This document shows positions 10,201 through 20,986 of a stretch of 64,000 bases of DNA, one piece after another (positions within the stretch are counted from its first letter, which is position 1; each line of letters begins with the position of its first letter). The stretch is from Byssothecium circinans (lineage: Eukaryota > Ascomycota > Dothideomycetes > Pleosporales > Massarinaceae). Below the pieces are notes generated by a model that was given only the letters and a program-made list of their open reading frames with translations, was not told where the DNA came from and made no database searches. The translations under genes and the position numbers were made by a program. The DNA lies in the NCBI GenBank assembly GCA_010015675.1, contig ML977011.1, forward strand, positions 229,472 to 293,471, given 5' to 3'.

Positions 10201-13200
10201 AATCAGTTGTGCTTTGACAGCTCAACGATACTGGCAGGCGCGATAGGCGGCGGGAGGAAGCTAGACGGAAGAATCGAAGGGAAAGGGATCACGATGAAAA
10301 CCTCCATGAGGAAGTCAAGACCCGGAAGGAATAAATCGTTAAACCGTTACAAAGTATCACTTGCTGGTCTAGACGCTAAAGAAGAGAAGTCGGCGCGATT
10401 TTGAAACTCTGTGGGGAATGCGATGACGTAGCGCCGAAGATATATTTGAAGGATGCACGTCGGTGAACGAAGGGAAATTAGCTTTACAAAGTACCGGCAT
10501 GATGGGTCTCGTGAGAGAGATATACCAAGGGATAATGTTGCTAGTTGTAGAAGTCGATAGAGATGGGATACCGACTCTTCCATGCACTTGTTGGAATTCG
10601 TACTAAGATGATAAGTTGAATGTCGTTGGTGTCTTTACGGCCGCTCGGTTCTGCATCAACAGGTTGGCTCTTTGATGCACAGCACTACTACTACACGCTA
10701 CAGTCAGGCCTCATCAAACTTCAAAACGGTCGAAGACTTGACTAACATGTGATGGAATGTCATTGTGTCGAAGGAAGCAGTGAAAGATACGGCCCGTAAA
10801 AATGCGCCGAAGCCCTCCGCGGAGCACCTTCGCACCCCCCGCCGATAACGGCAACAGTCGATCTGACAGTCGAGACCAACACCAATACTGCAACAGCATT
10901 GAGTGCCTTCCAAATGCTCCAAACATGGTTCCATTGCTTTGGTTGTGCCGAACTATGGAGCAAGCAGAATGATGCTACTCTTTAACCAGTGGTCAATTCT
11001 CAGTACCAATACACGCGCCTGAAACTCGAGGCACCGATGTGAAAGAGCCGCGCCACCTCCTCCATCAAGAAAATGACCGCTAGTGAAAAGAGACTTGAGG
11101 CTCTGCCAAAATGGAGACCCGGAAAAGAAATGTCACAAGCGGCTACGATGCTCCCAAGGTTGCCCTTGGATCCTGAGAGCCTAGCTTTTCAGGCACGAAG
11201 CTGAGGCGTCTTCTGTGGCGCGCATAATTTCAATGTTCACTTTGCCCCGCGGACCAATGCCGCTTGAGGGTTGCTAGTGGGATGGAAAGGCAGACTCGTT
11301 CTTCTGCGTGCGTTGCGATGTTTCCAGAACTATGGTAAATTGACAGAGGGCGTCTAGCAGCTGGCTATGTATGGTGAGGTCTTTCACGTGCGAAAGGATG
11401 ACTCAAGTGTGGGTCGATTATACGAACTGCTCCCATGTCGTATTTTGCACATTATACCAGTGTAGCACATGTAGGACGTCGAAACAGACTTTACGGCGTA
11501 GAGGCACTCGTGGTTGGGCTAATGTTGGACATGTAACCATCATACTACGCCTCTCTCCTGCGTATCCGCAAGTACGAAGAACCGTTCCGAACCCTACCCA
11601 TCGCCCTTATCAGGGTCACAATCGCCTTATACACTCGAAACGGCACAACAGGTGCCTAAGCGATCCAATAACGAGTCTGCCATGAACGGGGCCGGCCCGA
11701 GGTAAGACAAGCAGATTGTACCTTTTCTGCTGACCACCGTTCGATCCTTCGTTCGACGATGGCCTTGAAAGCAGGAGGAAGCGAGTGGCGAAGACTCCCT
11801 TGAGAATTCTAGATTAATATTGGCCTTGTTGTGCATCAATGATCATCAAGTTGGTTGTATGCAAATGTAAGGCAATCACCCCACTACAGTACCAACCCCT
11901 AGCATTCCTTCTACGACACTCAAGGCTAGATTAAGATTATGATGTCGTGTATAGCTGACATTGTTGTGGTACCAAGGAGACTCAACGCTTCTTGCTCACG
12001 TGCCACTATCATCCGCCGGGCAAGTCCATTCGAGCTTGAGACCTTGATGAGCAATGAGCTCTGTAAGGAATCAGCCAGCGAAGCTCGCCAACAAACCCCA
12101 AAACTGAGGTGTTGCAGTTCAGTTTGAAACGCAGCAGCGAAGACACAACCAGAGAACAGACTTACCACGTTGCAGTGCCGCGCTTGCGTACACCATCCAC
12201 GCGCTGACATGCAAGCCTTCTCACATACGTCGCGAAATGTATTGGATTTACCAAATTCTCGGTCACTCCATCCGAAGCATCTCAAGTCTCGATCTAACAA
12301 CAACTCTCGCGCGCGCGACCATTTCTACCGGCTGGTTATCGTCCGGTGGCGATTCGCTCGACAGAACACCAGATTCCTGTGCTGCCCCACATTTCGGGTC
12401 TTTACGAACTATTTCAAGGTTCTTCGACGCTCGTGTTTTCCGCTTTAGGGTAAGGTGGACAGGCATCTGTGTACTCTCGATAAATTTCTATTCGCCCCCT
12501 CGCATCGCCGTTTTCGCTTCGTGGTCCACCCACAGCGTCCCAGGCTAACCACGAGTCGTAACTTTTTGGAGCCATGGATCGAAGTGGATTACTGTACTTA
12601 CTTCGCACTGGTCGTCCTTCACAAGTCTTTTGGTTTGGTTTGGCCCCAAGTGCCCCATCAGGCTGCTCATGAACGAGATTAATTTCGCCAGGTGAGCTTA
12701 CGAGGCAAACTCTTCCCTATCCTAGAAATCCGTTTTCAATAGTTGACCTGCTCGCCTTCTGGCCATGAAGATTGTTGTGAAAAGCGCACGAGAAGGCACA
12801 AGTAACCTAGCTATCTCTACCATCCCGCCTCGCACACTCACTGACGTAAAAACATACTCACACAGCAACAACAAACTGTACGCCTTCAGTCAATATCTGA
12901 AACCATCATTGTATTCCCCCACCTGCCCAACAACGATCCCAGCACCGCCTTCACCCACCCAATCACCCCAAATACCTTTTTTTTTATTTTTACAGAATCC
13001 TCGGTTGCCCCTGCAGTGCGCAGGGGTATGCAGGGTGGTATCCTTACCAGGGCTATCCTAGCGCAGGGCCATTCACATAGCGTCAGTGCTCGCCTCAGCG
13101 AGCAGGGGGACAAGCGCGTCGTGCCACATGGCGGCCTGTCCTAGGGTACATATGAGCACGTTCGGCAGTGTAACTATACCCTATGAGGCAGATGCTAGAA

Positions 13201-14336
13201 ATCGTTGCAGTAGTTTGCTGTACTTGCTGTCTCGTTCGTGTATAGAGACGGGCAGAGCGTATCTAGGCAGGTGGGTGGTGGCTGCTTGTTAGGTCCCCGA
13301 GCTTGGGACGAGTTTGGGCGTGTAGAGTTTGTGTTTGTAGAGCGTGTTGAGTGTTGTTGGTGTTGACGAATTGAGGGGTACGATGAATACGAGCATTGGT
13401 ATTACAGCACTTTATAGGTTGAAGAGGAATCTGCTGTTAAATAATGTCTCAACTTGGAAGTCATCAAATTGGCCTTGTTGAGAAATATATTGATGAATGA
13501 TCTGGTCGCCGATGGGGTCCAAGACATGCCCAAGCAACCTGAACGCCTGTGTGTGGCTACCTAACGATGTCTTTGTGGCTGCCTACAGATCTGCTCTCAC
13601 CTCAGTTGAGATGTAATTCTAAAGAAAGATGCCGAAAATGCGAAAAGGTGTGGTGCTTCGTATTCCAGCTGAAAGAAAACGGCACGATGATCGAAGAGGC
13701 TGAAAGACGATCACAACCGTCCTTCGTGTTCGCTGAAGTGCATCGTAAACCGGGGAGCGACGCTGTGTCACCGGTAGTAGGCCAGCGTCAGCCTCACCTT
13801 CCAATATCTCTTGCTTAGTATCGTACCCGTACCTGCATCAATAAGGAGGAGAAAAGGGAGACCATGCAGTCGAATGCGAGAGTGTGGACAATTTGTAGCA
13901 GAAGGTGAAAAGTGCTTTTTGATAAAATACTACTACTATTACAGTACTGGCGAGAAGTGAAGTTCGGAAGACGAACCGAAGTGCCACAACGGCAACGCCT
14001 ACAAAATGCGCAAAGTTCCCAAAGATCCACCAGAGCCATATGCACGCAATCGTAAATCATAGCCAAAGAAGCGAAATAAGAATGGTATCCCTGGGTATAT
14101 CCACCGAATATAACACCGCGCCGATCGCTCTTTTTTTACACAGGGTGTCGAGCAGTCTTGTGCTCGCATCCTATCCCTAGAGTTCGTATGTACATGAGGC
14201 TGGTGGCGGGGGGTGATACGAAGTCGTTGGCGAACACGACTTCGTGTAGCGCGCGATGGTGCGCAGCGCTGGAGATCAACTGATGATCACGGCTCTCAGT
14301 GCTCAACTCGTTATCAACTCCCAATGAGGCAGTCAT
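7264..14336. other. Seven-kilobase gene-poor stretch
   Basis: No open frame here shows a recognisable domain, plausible splice pattern or amino-acid bias like the real genes nearby. The longest candidates (8366-8671, 8614-8943 and 11926-12303) look like chance frames. There is a poly-T/A tract near 12979-12993. It is not AT-rich like RIP-affected DNA. It may hold distal regulatory DNA or a long untranslated region for the regulator at 14337-15395, a non-coding RNA, or fast-evolving orphan genes I cannot recognise. Confidence 0.4.
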
Positions 14337-15395
14337 TTAGAAGGGCTGAGTGCGGGGCATGATGATGTCTTCCCAGATTGGTTGAGGTGCGGTCGGGTAT
14401 GCCTTGACGTTCTCCATGTAGGGGCGAGTGACCATAGGCTTGCCCATCATGTTGGGCTGGAAACTGGCCCACTCCTCCTGATTCTGTTGGGGAGAGTTGA
14501 AGTCCTCAGAGCACTCGCTAATGGAAAGCGAAGGAACAGCCTGCTTGTGAGGAGGCAGGCCGATGGGAAGCTGAGGTGGCGACGCTGAAAGCTGAGGATG
14601 AGACCAGCCGTGCATAGAGGCAGGCGAGTCGCAGACACCCATAGATGGAGGCATTTCAGGCTCTGGAGTACCCCACATCTCGCCATGCATCATGTTGGGG
14701 ATGTCGTTCTCGAAACCAAGACCGATGGGGATGGAACCATCGTCAGACCATACTGAGCCGTTCATATATGGTTCGAATGTATCCGACATGGGAAGAGGCT
14801 CGTAGGAAGCAAAGGAGTCGGGCGTGCCAGGCGTCACGCTGCGAGAGGCCATGTAGTTCTTCTCCATCGAGAGAGGGAAGCCATGCATGCCCTGCTCGGG
14901 GCTGCTCGAGTATGAGTAGCACTCGTCAACAATGTGAGGAGCGTATGTGGGAAGCGGAGAGAGCATGTTGTTGAAGTTGAATCCGGCTGGCTGTTGGCCG
15001 AGCTTTGCAGCAGTGTGGAAATCCATCTGGGAAACCGATCGCACCATTTGAGGCCTACCCGAAGAAGGAACGCTGCGAGGTGAAGTGCCTAATGTCGGGA
15101 TAGAGCTGGTGGACGGGTACCTCTTTGGGGATACGAGGTGCTTGGTAGGCTTGCGGTAGCTGTTGTCTGATGTGCGGCGGGTTGATCGAGGTTCGCAGTG
15201 AAGGCCCTTTGCAGTGCAGCGAGAGCAAGAAGGAACTGCCTTGTCGCACTTCGTCTTCGCCTTTGCGCATATGGTGCATGCAATTGCTCGTCGTTGAGAC
15301 ATCCTGGCATAAGGGTTGTGCTGTTTATGGTATGGAGAGCCCTGTGGTGTAGGGTTGGGAGAGGGAGTAGACTCCTGTTGGGTAGATTGGTTCAT
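14337..15395 (-). CDS. Short Zn2Cys6 DNA-binding protein without visible middle domain
   Basis: Single-exon gene, 352 aa. Cysteines 40, 43, 50, 57, 60 and 67 form CX2CX6CX6CX2CX6C (CTICAKAKTKCDKAVPSCSRC), a GAL4-type zinc cluster followed by a basic stretch with RSTRR. The remaining ~280 residues are rich in Pro, Ser, Met and Gly and look disordered; I see none of the helical fungal-specific transcription factor domain present in the protein at 2906-4570. It is likely a sequence-specific nuclear regulator that acts through a low-complexity activation region. The nearest recognised genes are 7.1 kb away downstream and 3.2 kb upstream, a spacing often seen for developmentally controlled regulators. 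Target and pathway unknown. The ATG at 15395 is the only one that keeps the N-terminal lead to the cluster. Confidence 0.8.
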   Translation of the reverse strand: MNQSTQQESTPSPNPTPQGSPYHKQHNPYARMSQRRAIACTICAKAKTKCDKAVPSCSRCTAKGLHCEPRSTRRTSDNSYRKPTKHLVSPKRYPSTSSIPTLGTSPRSVPSSGRPQMVRSVSQMDFHTAAKLGQQPAGFNFNNMLSPLPTYAPHIVDECYSYSSSPEQGMHGFPLSMEKNYMASRSVTPGTPDSFASYEPLPMSDTFEPYMNGSVWSDDGSIPIGLGFENDIPNMMHGEMWGTPEPEMPPSMGVCDSPASMHGWSHPQLSASPPQLPIGLPPHKQAVPSLSISECSEDFNSPQQNQEEWASFQPNMMGKPMVTRPYMENVKAYPTAPQPIWEDIIMPRTQPF

Positions 15396-18300
15396 TGTGA
15401 GAAGATGTGATGTGATGTGATGTTGGGTTACGGTGTGGTGATGGTAGTAATCGTGGAAGTAAGGAGTGGAAGAGTTATATGCAGGTAAGAGGTGGCTATA
15501 TAGACCAGAGACTGCGTGTTGTGAATAAAGATATATGATGGGGGAGCTCGGGAGTTAAAATAGAATGATGCGATCTAGGGTGATGGCTCAAGCTCGTAGC
15601 AGACCTCGGTGGCTAAACCAAGAACTACAGACTTACGTGGGACAGCATCCTCCCAAGTTGGGTAGCTCAAAGTACTCGGGACTGTACAGAAGGCCCTCCA
15701 ACGGCTGCCCTGTGCAGGATTCGAATGGCGGCTAAAGCTAAGGAACTGGAGACCAGGATCACCTTTCCTCGATGTTTCCGGCCTCCTTCCCAAGGTGGTT
15801 CGGAATAGGTGGAGTGGAGACTTGCCAACCCTCGAGGTTTAGACGAAGTCCAAGCTTCAGAGATTCATATCCTGGTACGAAAATGGGAGGATCCGCCAGC
15901 AGTGCCTTGCCTGTTTCAGCAGCTCCAGGGGTACGTCCTGCAGATGCTGACATACTGGCATGACACGGGCCGCATCGGTGACATGACCTTCTCAATGACG
16001 ATGGCTGTCGGGGCCAAATTGGCCTGTGGCTTGAGGCTTGCGGACATTGTGCACAGTTTGTTACATCGATCGCATGTGCAACGCTTCGTGTCTGTCTACA
16101 GCTAATTTACCTGGTTAATTTGCTGGCAAAAGCCGCGTTGGGGCCATTCTGAGGCTCTTGAGAGATGGCCTAAGATGCATAATCGTATTGCCCTTGATCG
16201 CTGGGTGGTGCCGTAAACCGGGAGGAGCTCAACGGCAACGGCTGCCGCAGGACGACGCTCGAGACCAACAATTGCGGGGTGGAGAGTTTTTGCACAGCGG
16301 CCACTGGCATGCTCCAGGGCGGACGGTGGGAGCAACAGGACGCAGTCGCTGCTTACTAGATGTAATTTGCACCACGTCCAGCATTGTGGGCGCAGAGGCG
16401 GCGTGCAGGTCGGTGGTAAGCAGTCGAGCGACGAGCTCTTACTGAATGCTGCCTTCAGTGAGACGTCTAAAGCGCAAAAGGAATAGTTCCCGCAGCCTCG
16501 TGTTAGATTCTGCACTGTGGTGGCGAAGCACCGTCATCCCTAGCGACCCGATACGCGCGAGATCGTGTCGCATTATTATCAATTATTTAGGGGTTAGCTG
16601 ATGACATTATTGTTATGCTGCTAAATGACCCACTTTGAGCCTCTTTAGCAGGGCTGCGGCTTGCTTCGCACGTGTTGGCTCTGGTCAATTCGCCTACCAT
16701 TTCGGGCTCGATCGGGTAATATTATGGTTAACAGATCCCTTGAGGGCCACTGATCTTGACACGAAGTCCGTAACAAGACCCCTTTGAGTAAGTAACAACT
16801 GTTTCCGGAAGTTTCACTGTCCTGTGCGTCTCATTTCGTTCTAAGATGACCCCTGCATGCTGGGAAAAGTCGCTTTGTTATCCCGATACGGGATTGCCGA
16901 CGGCTTCTAGAATACCGTGACCATTTTTGTGGACTTACCATTAGCGACTGTTCGAATGCCTGTACTAAGAACCTAATCCAACCTCATACATCCTGACCTC
17001 GACTGTACTGAGGGTTCCGGGATGTGCGCTTGATGCGAGGACGACATTCTCTGGGCAATGGGCACGTGGGGTGACTATCACCGGCACAACACTGAGGCCA
17101 AACTGCTGACAACGGGCTCATTGCAAATTTTGCAATGTCTGCTACGAACCTCTTGGTCGCCTGAGGAATGAAGTGCTGCAAAGGAGATCAAGCCACGGCG
17201 TCTCTGCCCGAGGCCCACAATTGTCGAAGGCAACACTAGATGACTTCGTAGGGCTGCAGCCTCAAACGCATGCTCTTGATCAAAGCCCCCCCGAATACGA
17301 CAAACCTCAGTATCCTTTCTTCAAATAATAGAACTTGGAGCTGCAAAGTGGTTTCAGACAGACTGTTGAGTCCAATCTGTCGTGCTCGAATGCAGCTTGA
17401 CAGATGCAGTCGACTTAGGCCCTGCATTGGAGGCCTCGTACCGTTTCTAACCGTTTCGAATGAGATGTATGGCCAAGTTGGCGGTGGCTTTGCATCTTCT
17501 ATCGATACACAATTGCGATGTGCCGGGAACCAATCGTGCTTCCCTGTAGACCTACAAGTCGTCATGCAATTGACCGAGAGCAGATCTGTCGTATAGTTTA
17601 GATTCCCGCGAAGCCCTGCAGACGGACTTTTGGAGTACTCATCGCCCAATTCACGCGTTGACTACATAATGCCAAGAGATCCCTTCGCGCACCGCTGGGG
17701 GCCACCAAGAAGGTTCTGAGTAAGCTCTTAGACGCATAAAGGCTAACGCCCTGCTCCCTATGTATGGCCATGCACAGGTCAGCATCCATAAGCTAAGATG
17801 TCCAAGTATTGCTCTTTGTGGCACTGCAGGACACTGCACGGTACTGCAAAGTTCCAGTATGCGTATGAATGCTGAAAATAGGTCGTGTGGGGGAAGTGGA
17901 GCTCTGCCAGCAAACAAGGCTGAAGGTGTAGCCTCTCATCGTATCGTAGAGTAGGGAGGATGTTTCGAAACTCTGAAATGTGTTTCAGAACCCCTGCGCG
18001 AAGTCCGTAAGTAAGTGCTCGAGGCACTTCGTGGGGTTGGATGATGGGTTGCCGCTGCGGGTACACAGTGCAGACTAGTGTACGATGGCGAGCCCGATAA
18101 CTCAAAGAGGAAATTGTGGATAGGAGAGACTTAGGCAGCATAGCCTCAGCGCGAACAACTGCTTCCATTCATAGACTCAGACTCGCTTCGCTATAATCAG
18201 GGCTTGCCAGGGTTCGGAAATTAAAGAGCTGGAGGAGCGCACACTGTCCCCGTTCGATCAATGACGTGATGATTGATGAGTAACAAGCGAACAAGAGGAT

Positions 18301-18576
18301 GATGCTGAGATTTTGTGTGCTGGTACCAGCTCCCGTCTCGTGATGCGATGAGTGAGAATGCTGCATGTCGTGGTGTTGAACATCGGAAGACGACCGTGAT
18401 GACACAAAAACTTGGTCTGCGCTAGCACGGTTCAGGAAAGGTCGGTACCACTCATGAACAGCTATTTGCTCCTCGTTCACCGACAAGACCTTATTATCCT
18501 CACTGTGCGCTCATCACCATCGATTTCCCGGTGCTACTGAGTAGAATATTTCTAAAGTAGGAGCACGAGCGACACG
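15396..18576. other. Gene-poor region upstream of the short Zn2Cys6 gene
   Basis: This 3.2-kb interval is the promoter side of the minus-strand regulator and the promoter side of THI80. Open frames such as 16102-16515 and 17236-17649 (both minus, 137 codons) have no recognisable features and look like chance. A long promoter or 5' leader for the regulator is the simplest reading, but I cannot show it. Confidence 0.4.
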
Positions 18577-19430
18577 ATGAGTGCACGTGCGACGAGCGTC
18601 TTTGATCCGGCCCTGTTCCTCGCGGGTGACAATGTACCAGCCGATGTCGCACCCCCAGATCTACTCATCCTGAATCAGCCAATCAGTAATTTTGCTCTCT
18701 TTTCACGACTTTGGAGACACACGGATTACCGCATATGCGCTGATGGGGGCGCCAATAGGCTCTTCGATATGTTCGAAGGGGAGCTAAACAAACAGAAAAG
18801 TGACTATGTGAGCCACCTTCATCCTCCTACAACTGCACCGTCGTTAACAATAGTAAGCTGCCTAGTGCCATACATGGAGATCTTGATTCCTTACGCGATG
18901 ATGTGCGCGCGTACTACACGGGTTGTGGAGTGGAAGTCACCCAAGACCATGATCAGTACTCCACCGACTTCGCCAAAACTATGCGCAAGATCTCCTCGAA
19001 ACGTTCAGTATCATCTTCACGAAGGGTCTTCGTATTGGGTTCTTTAGCTGGACGGGTAGATCAGGGCCTAGGACTGTTGCACGAAATGATACGAGAAGAG
19101 ACCAAAGACCCCAATTTGCAAATCTGGCTCTTTTCCGAGTCCAACCTGTCATTCATCCTCAAGAGCCATCACAATCTCATCCGAGGAACGCTCTCTAGCA
19201 AGTTGTTCACCGAGAACGTTGGCATTGTACCCGTCTATGGGCCTGCCACTATCACCACTTCAGGCTTGGAGTGGGATGTCAAGGAATGGGATACGCAGAT
19301 GGGCCACCAAGTCAGTACCAGCAACCATGTCAAGGCGGACGAGGTGCAAATTCACACCAATGCGCCGGTTCTATTCACCATCGAGAGGGCTGCAACGAAT
19401 GCCACAACCGTTGCGAAACGGCCGCACTAA
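18577..19430 (+). CDS. THI80: Thiamine pyrophosphokinase
   Basis: Two exons: 18577-18807 and 18858-19430, with a 50-nt intron (GTGAGC...AAG). The protein is 267 aa. It transfers pyrophosphate from ATP to thiamine to make thiamine diphosphate in the cytosol. YRICADGGANRLFD is the N-terminal catalytic segment. Splicing creates the family motif IHGDLDS (GDLDS at residues 84-88), then DQYSTDFAKTM and LGSLAGRVDQGLG. The C-terminal thiamine-binding domain includes VYGPATITTSGLEWDV and the STSNHV segment. The acceptor is AAG; an earlier TAG acceptor would put TAA directly in frame, so AAG is favoured by the protein. Read without splicing, the frame would break before the catalytic GDLDS. Its product is the cofactor of the pyruvate dehydrogenase complex. 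Confidence 0.9.
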
Positions 19431-19922
19431 CCACCGTATGCATTTTTTATCTCTGCAACACGATCTATAGCTCTCCAAACATACAAGCCTCACAAGATTA
19501 TGCAACCTCTTGTCAGTCGATCCCACGTTCCGCGGCTCAACAGCCCAAGCATGAAGCGTTGTGCAGCTATAGGATGGATTCTCGCTAAATGCAAAATATT
19601 ACAGGGTATTTCATGACTCGAGACAAGGCACACTCACAGCTCTGCCACGGTACCAAAAATAGAAAAACAGGAACACAGTAATTTCACCATCCAAAACGTC
19701 TTCATAGGGCTGCAAGGCCCAAGCTCTCGGAAAATATTTCTCGCTCGTGCCCGCGTTATCCCTGGTCTGCCCGTTGTCACCATTCGCGTGCGGCACAGCC
19801 TCAACTTCAAATGAGCAAAGGATTCAAGGTGTTTGGTGTCTGTCCAAACATCTTGCGGACAAACGGTGTGTTGCCGCAAGGCTGCCGTTCTGCAATGTCA
19901 CTTCTGACAGCGCTGCGTGTTT

Positions 19923-19976
19923 CGATATTGCGTGTTTCTGGCGCTGGTGCGATACTGCATGTTTCTGGCGTTGGTG
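19923..19976. repeat. 27-bp tandem duplication
   Basis: Two adjacent 27-bp units (19923-19949 and 19950-19976) differ at only three positions, all transitions. A partial third copy of the TGCGTGTTTC core lies just before, around 19911-19922. Short reading frames cross it on both strands, but none looks like a gene. Confidence 0.6.
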
Positions 19977-20953
19977 TTATAATCTTCATGTGGTTTTTTG
20001 GGGTGTTTTGCGAACATTTTAGTTGGGAGTTGGAAGGCGTCCGTGCATTTCACCAGATTCAGACGTTTGCAGATCTTGGGTATCACACCACGCCGCTTGA
20101 CTACAGGAACTCCTCTCTTGGCATACGCATCCACTTGTCCCGGGTTCTTATCCGATATCCGATCCTCAACGCTATCTGACAGACGGTCGAAATGGCATTT
20201 GGTTGATGGAATGTGCCATAGGTTATAAATGAAGATGCGGGTTTGAAAACTCTTGAGGAGCTTAAATGCAATGGCAGGTTGACCGGACTCTTTCTACTAG
20301 ATCAACTTCATCGGGGCGGGCAAGCACATTGGCAGACAAAAGATCAAGAGGCCCTTGATATGGTAATTTGTGCACAGCCAAAAGGGGGTGGAAAACCACC
20401 GCATCGCAACACAGTTTAATATCTAAGCTTCTAGGAAGGCGCTCCCGGGTCGCATACCCAATTCTTGAACTACTATTATCACCTGCGTTTTGCTAGAAGA
20501 CCCAATAATTCCGACTTGAAACAAACACGCCCGGAGACGTTTCACAGTAGCAGAACTATCTCTATATGATATTGAGCACTTCCACCCCTATCGCAAACAA
20601 GCCTGAGACTCTGCACAGGCACCGTGTTACCTATGAATGGGAATAAACAGTGTTGAACGATACATCGCTAGATATCTGAATATGTTACCGATCAGTCATA
20701 GAATACCAAGATTGAGTACATAAAGTGAGAACATGATCCTGAAGAGCGCAAAGGACCCCGGTAACTCTGGAAGCACGTTGCATCATAACTGCGGGCTTAT
20801 AACTTATGGAGACGAGGAAATCTTAGAAAAATGGGAGAGCATCTAAGTTTATTTCTTCAGAACGCCGCGCCTCAACGTATAAAATATCAACGCTATATTG
20901 ACACTATCCACAGAAATCCAATATCTACAACCATGGAAACATTGAACTATTTT

Positions 20954-20983
20954 CCCGCTCCCGCTCCCGCTCCCGCTCCCGCT
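20954..20983. repeat. (CCCGCT)5 microsatellite
   Basis: Five perfect CCCGCT units lie immediately beyond the BMS1 stop codon (20987-20989, minus strand), thus at the very start of its 3' untranslated region. Confidence 0.85.
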
Positions 20984-20986
20984 CCC

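Larger units (their letters stand above)
19431..20986. other. Intergenic region between convergent THI80 and BMS1
   Basis: 3' flanks of two convergent genes. It contains a 27-bp tandem duplication (19923-19976) and a hexanucleotide repeat (20954-20983), listed separately. No gene is supported. Confidence 0.45.

Noticed and set aside
15700..15740. tRNA T-arm-like words such as GGATTCGAATGG
   Set aside because: No matching acceptor stem, anticodon arm or 7-bp pairing nearby; the same holds for similar words near 47710 and 55025. No tRNA is supported.
16102..17649. Two 137-codon minus-strand frames in the regulator's upstream region
   Set aside because: Cys/Leu/Arg-rich, no domain, no splice or start context; likely chance.
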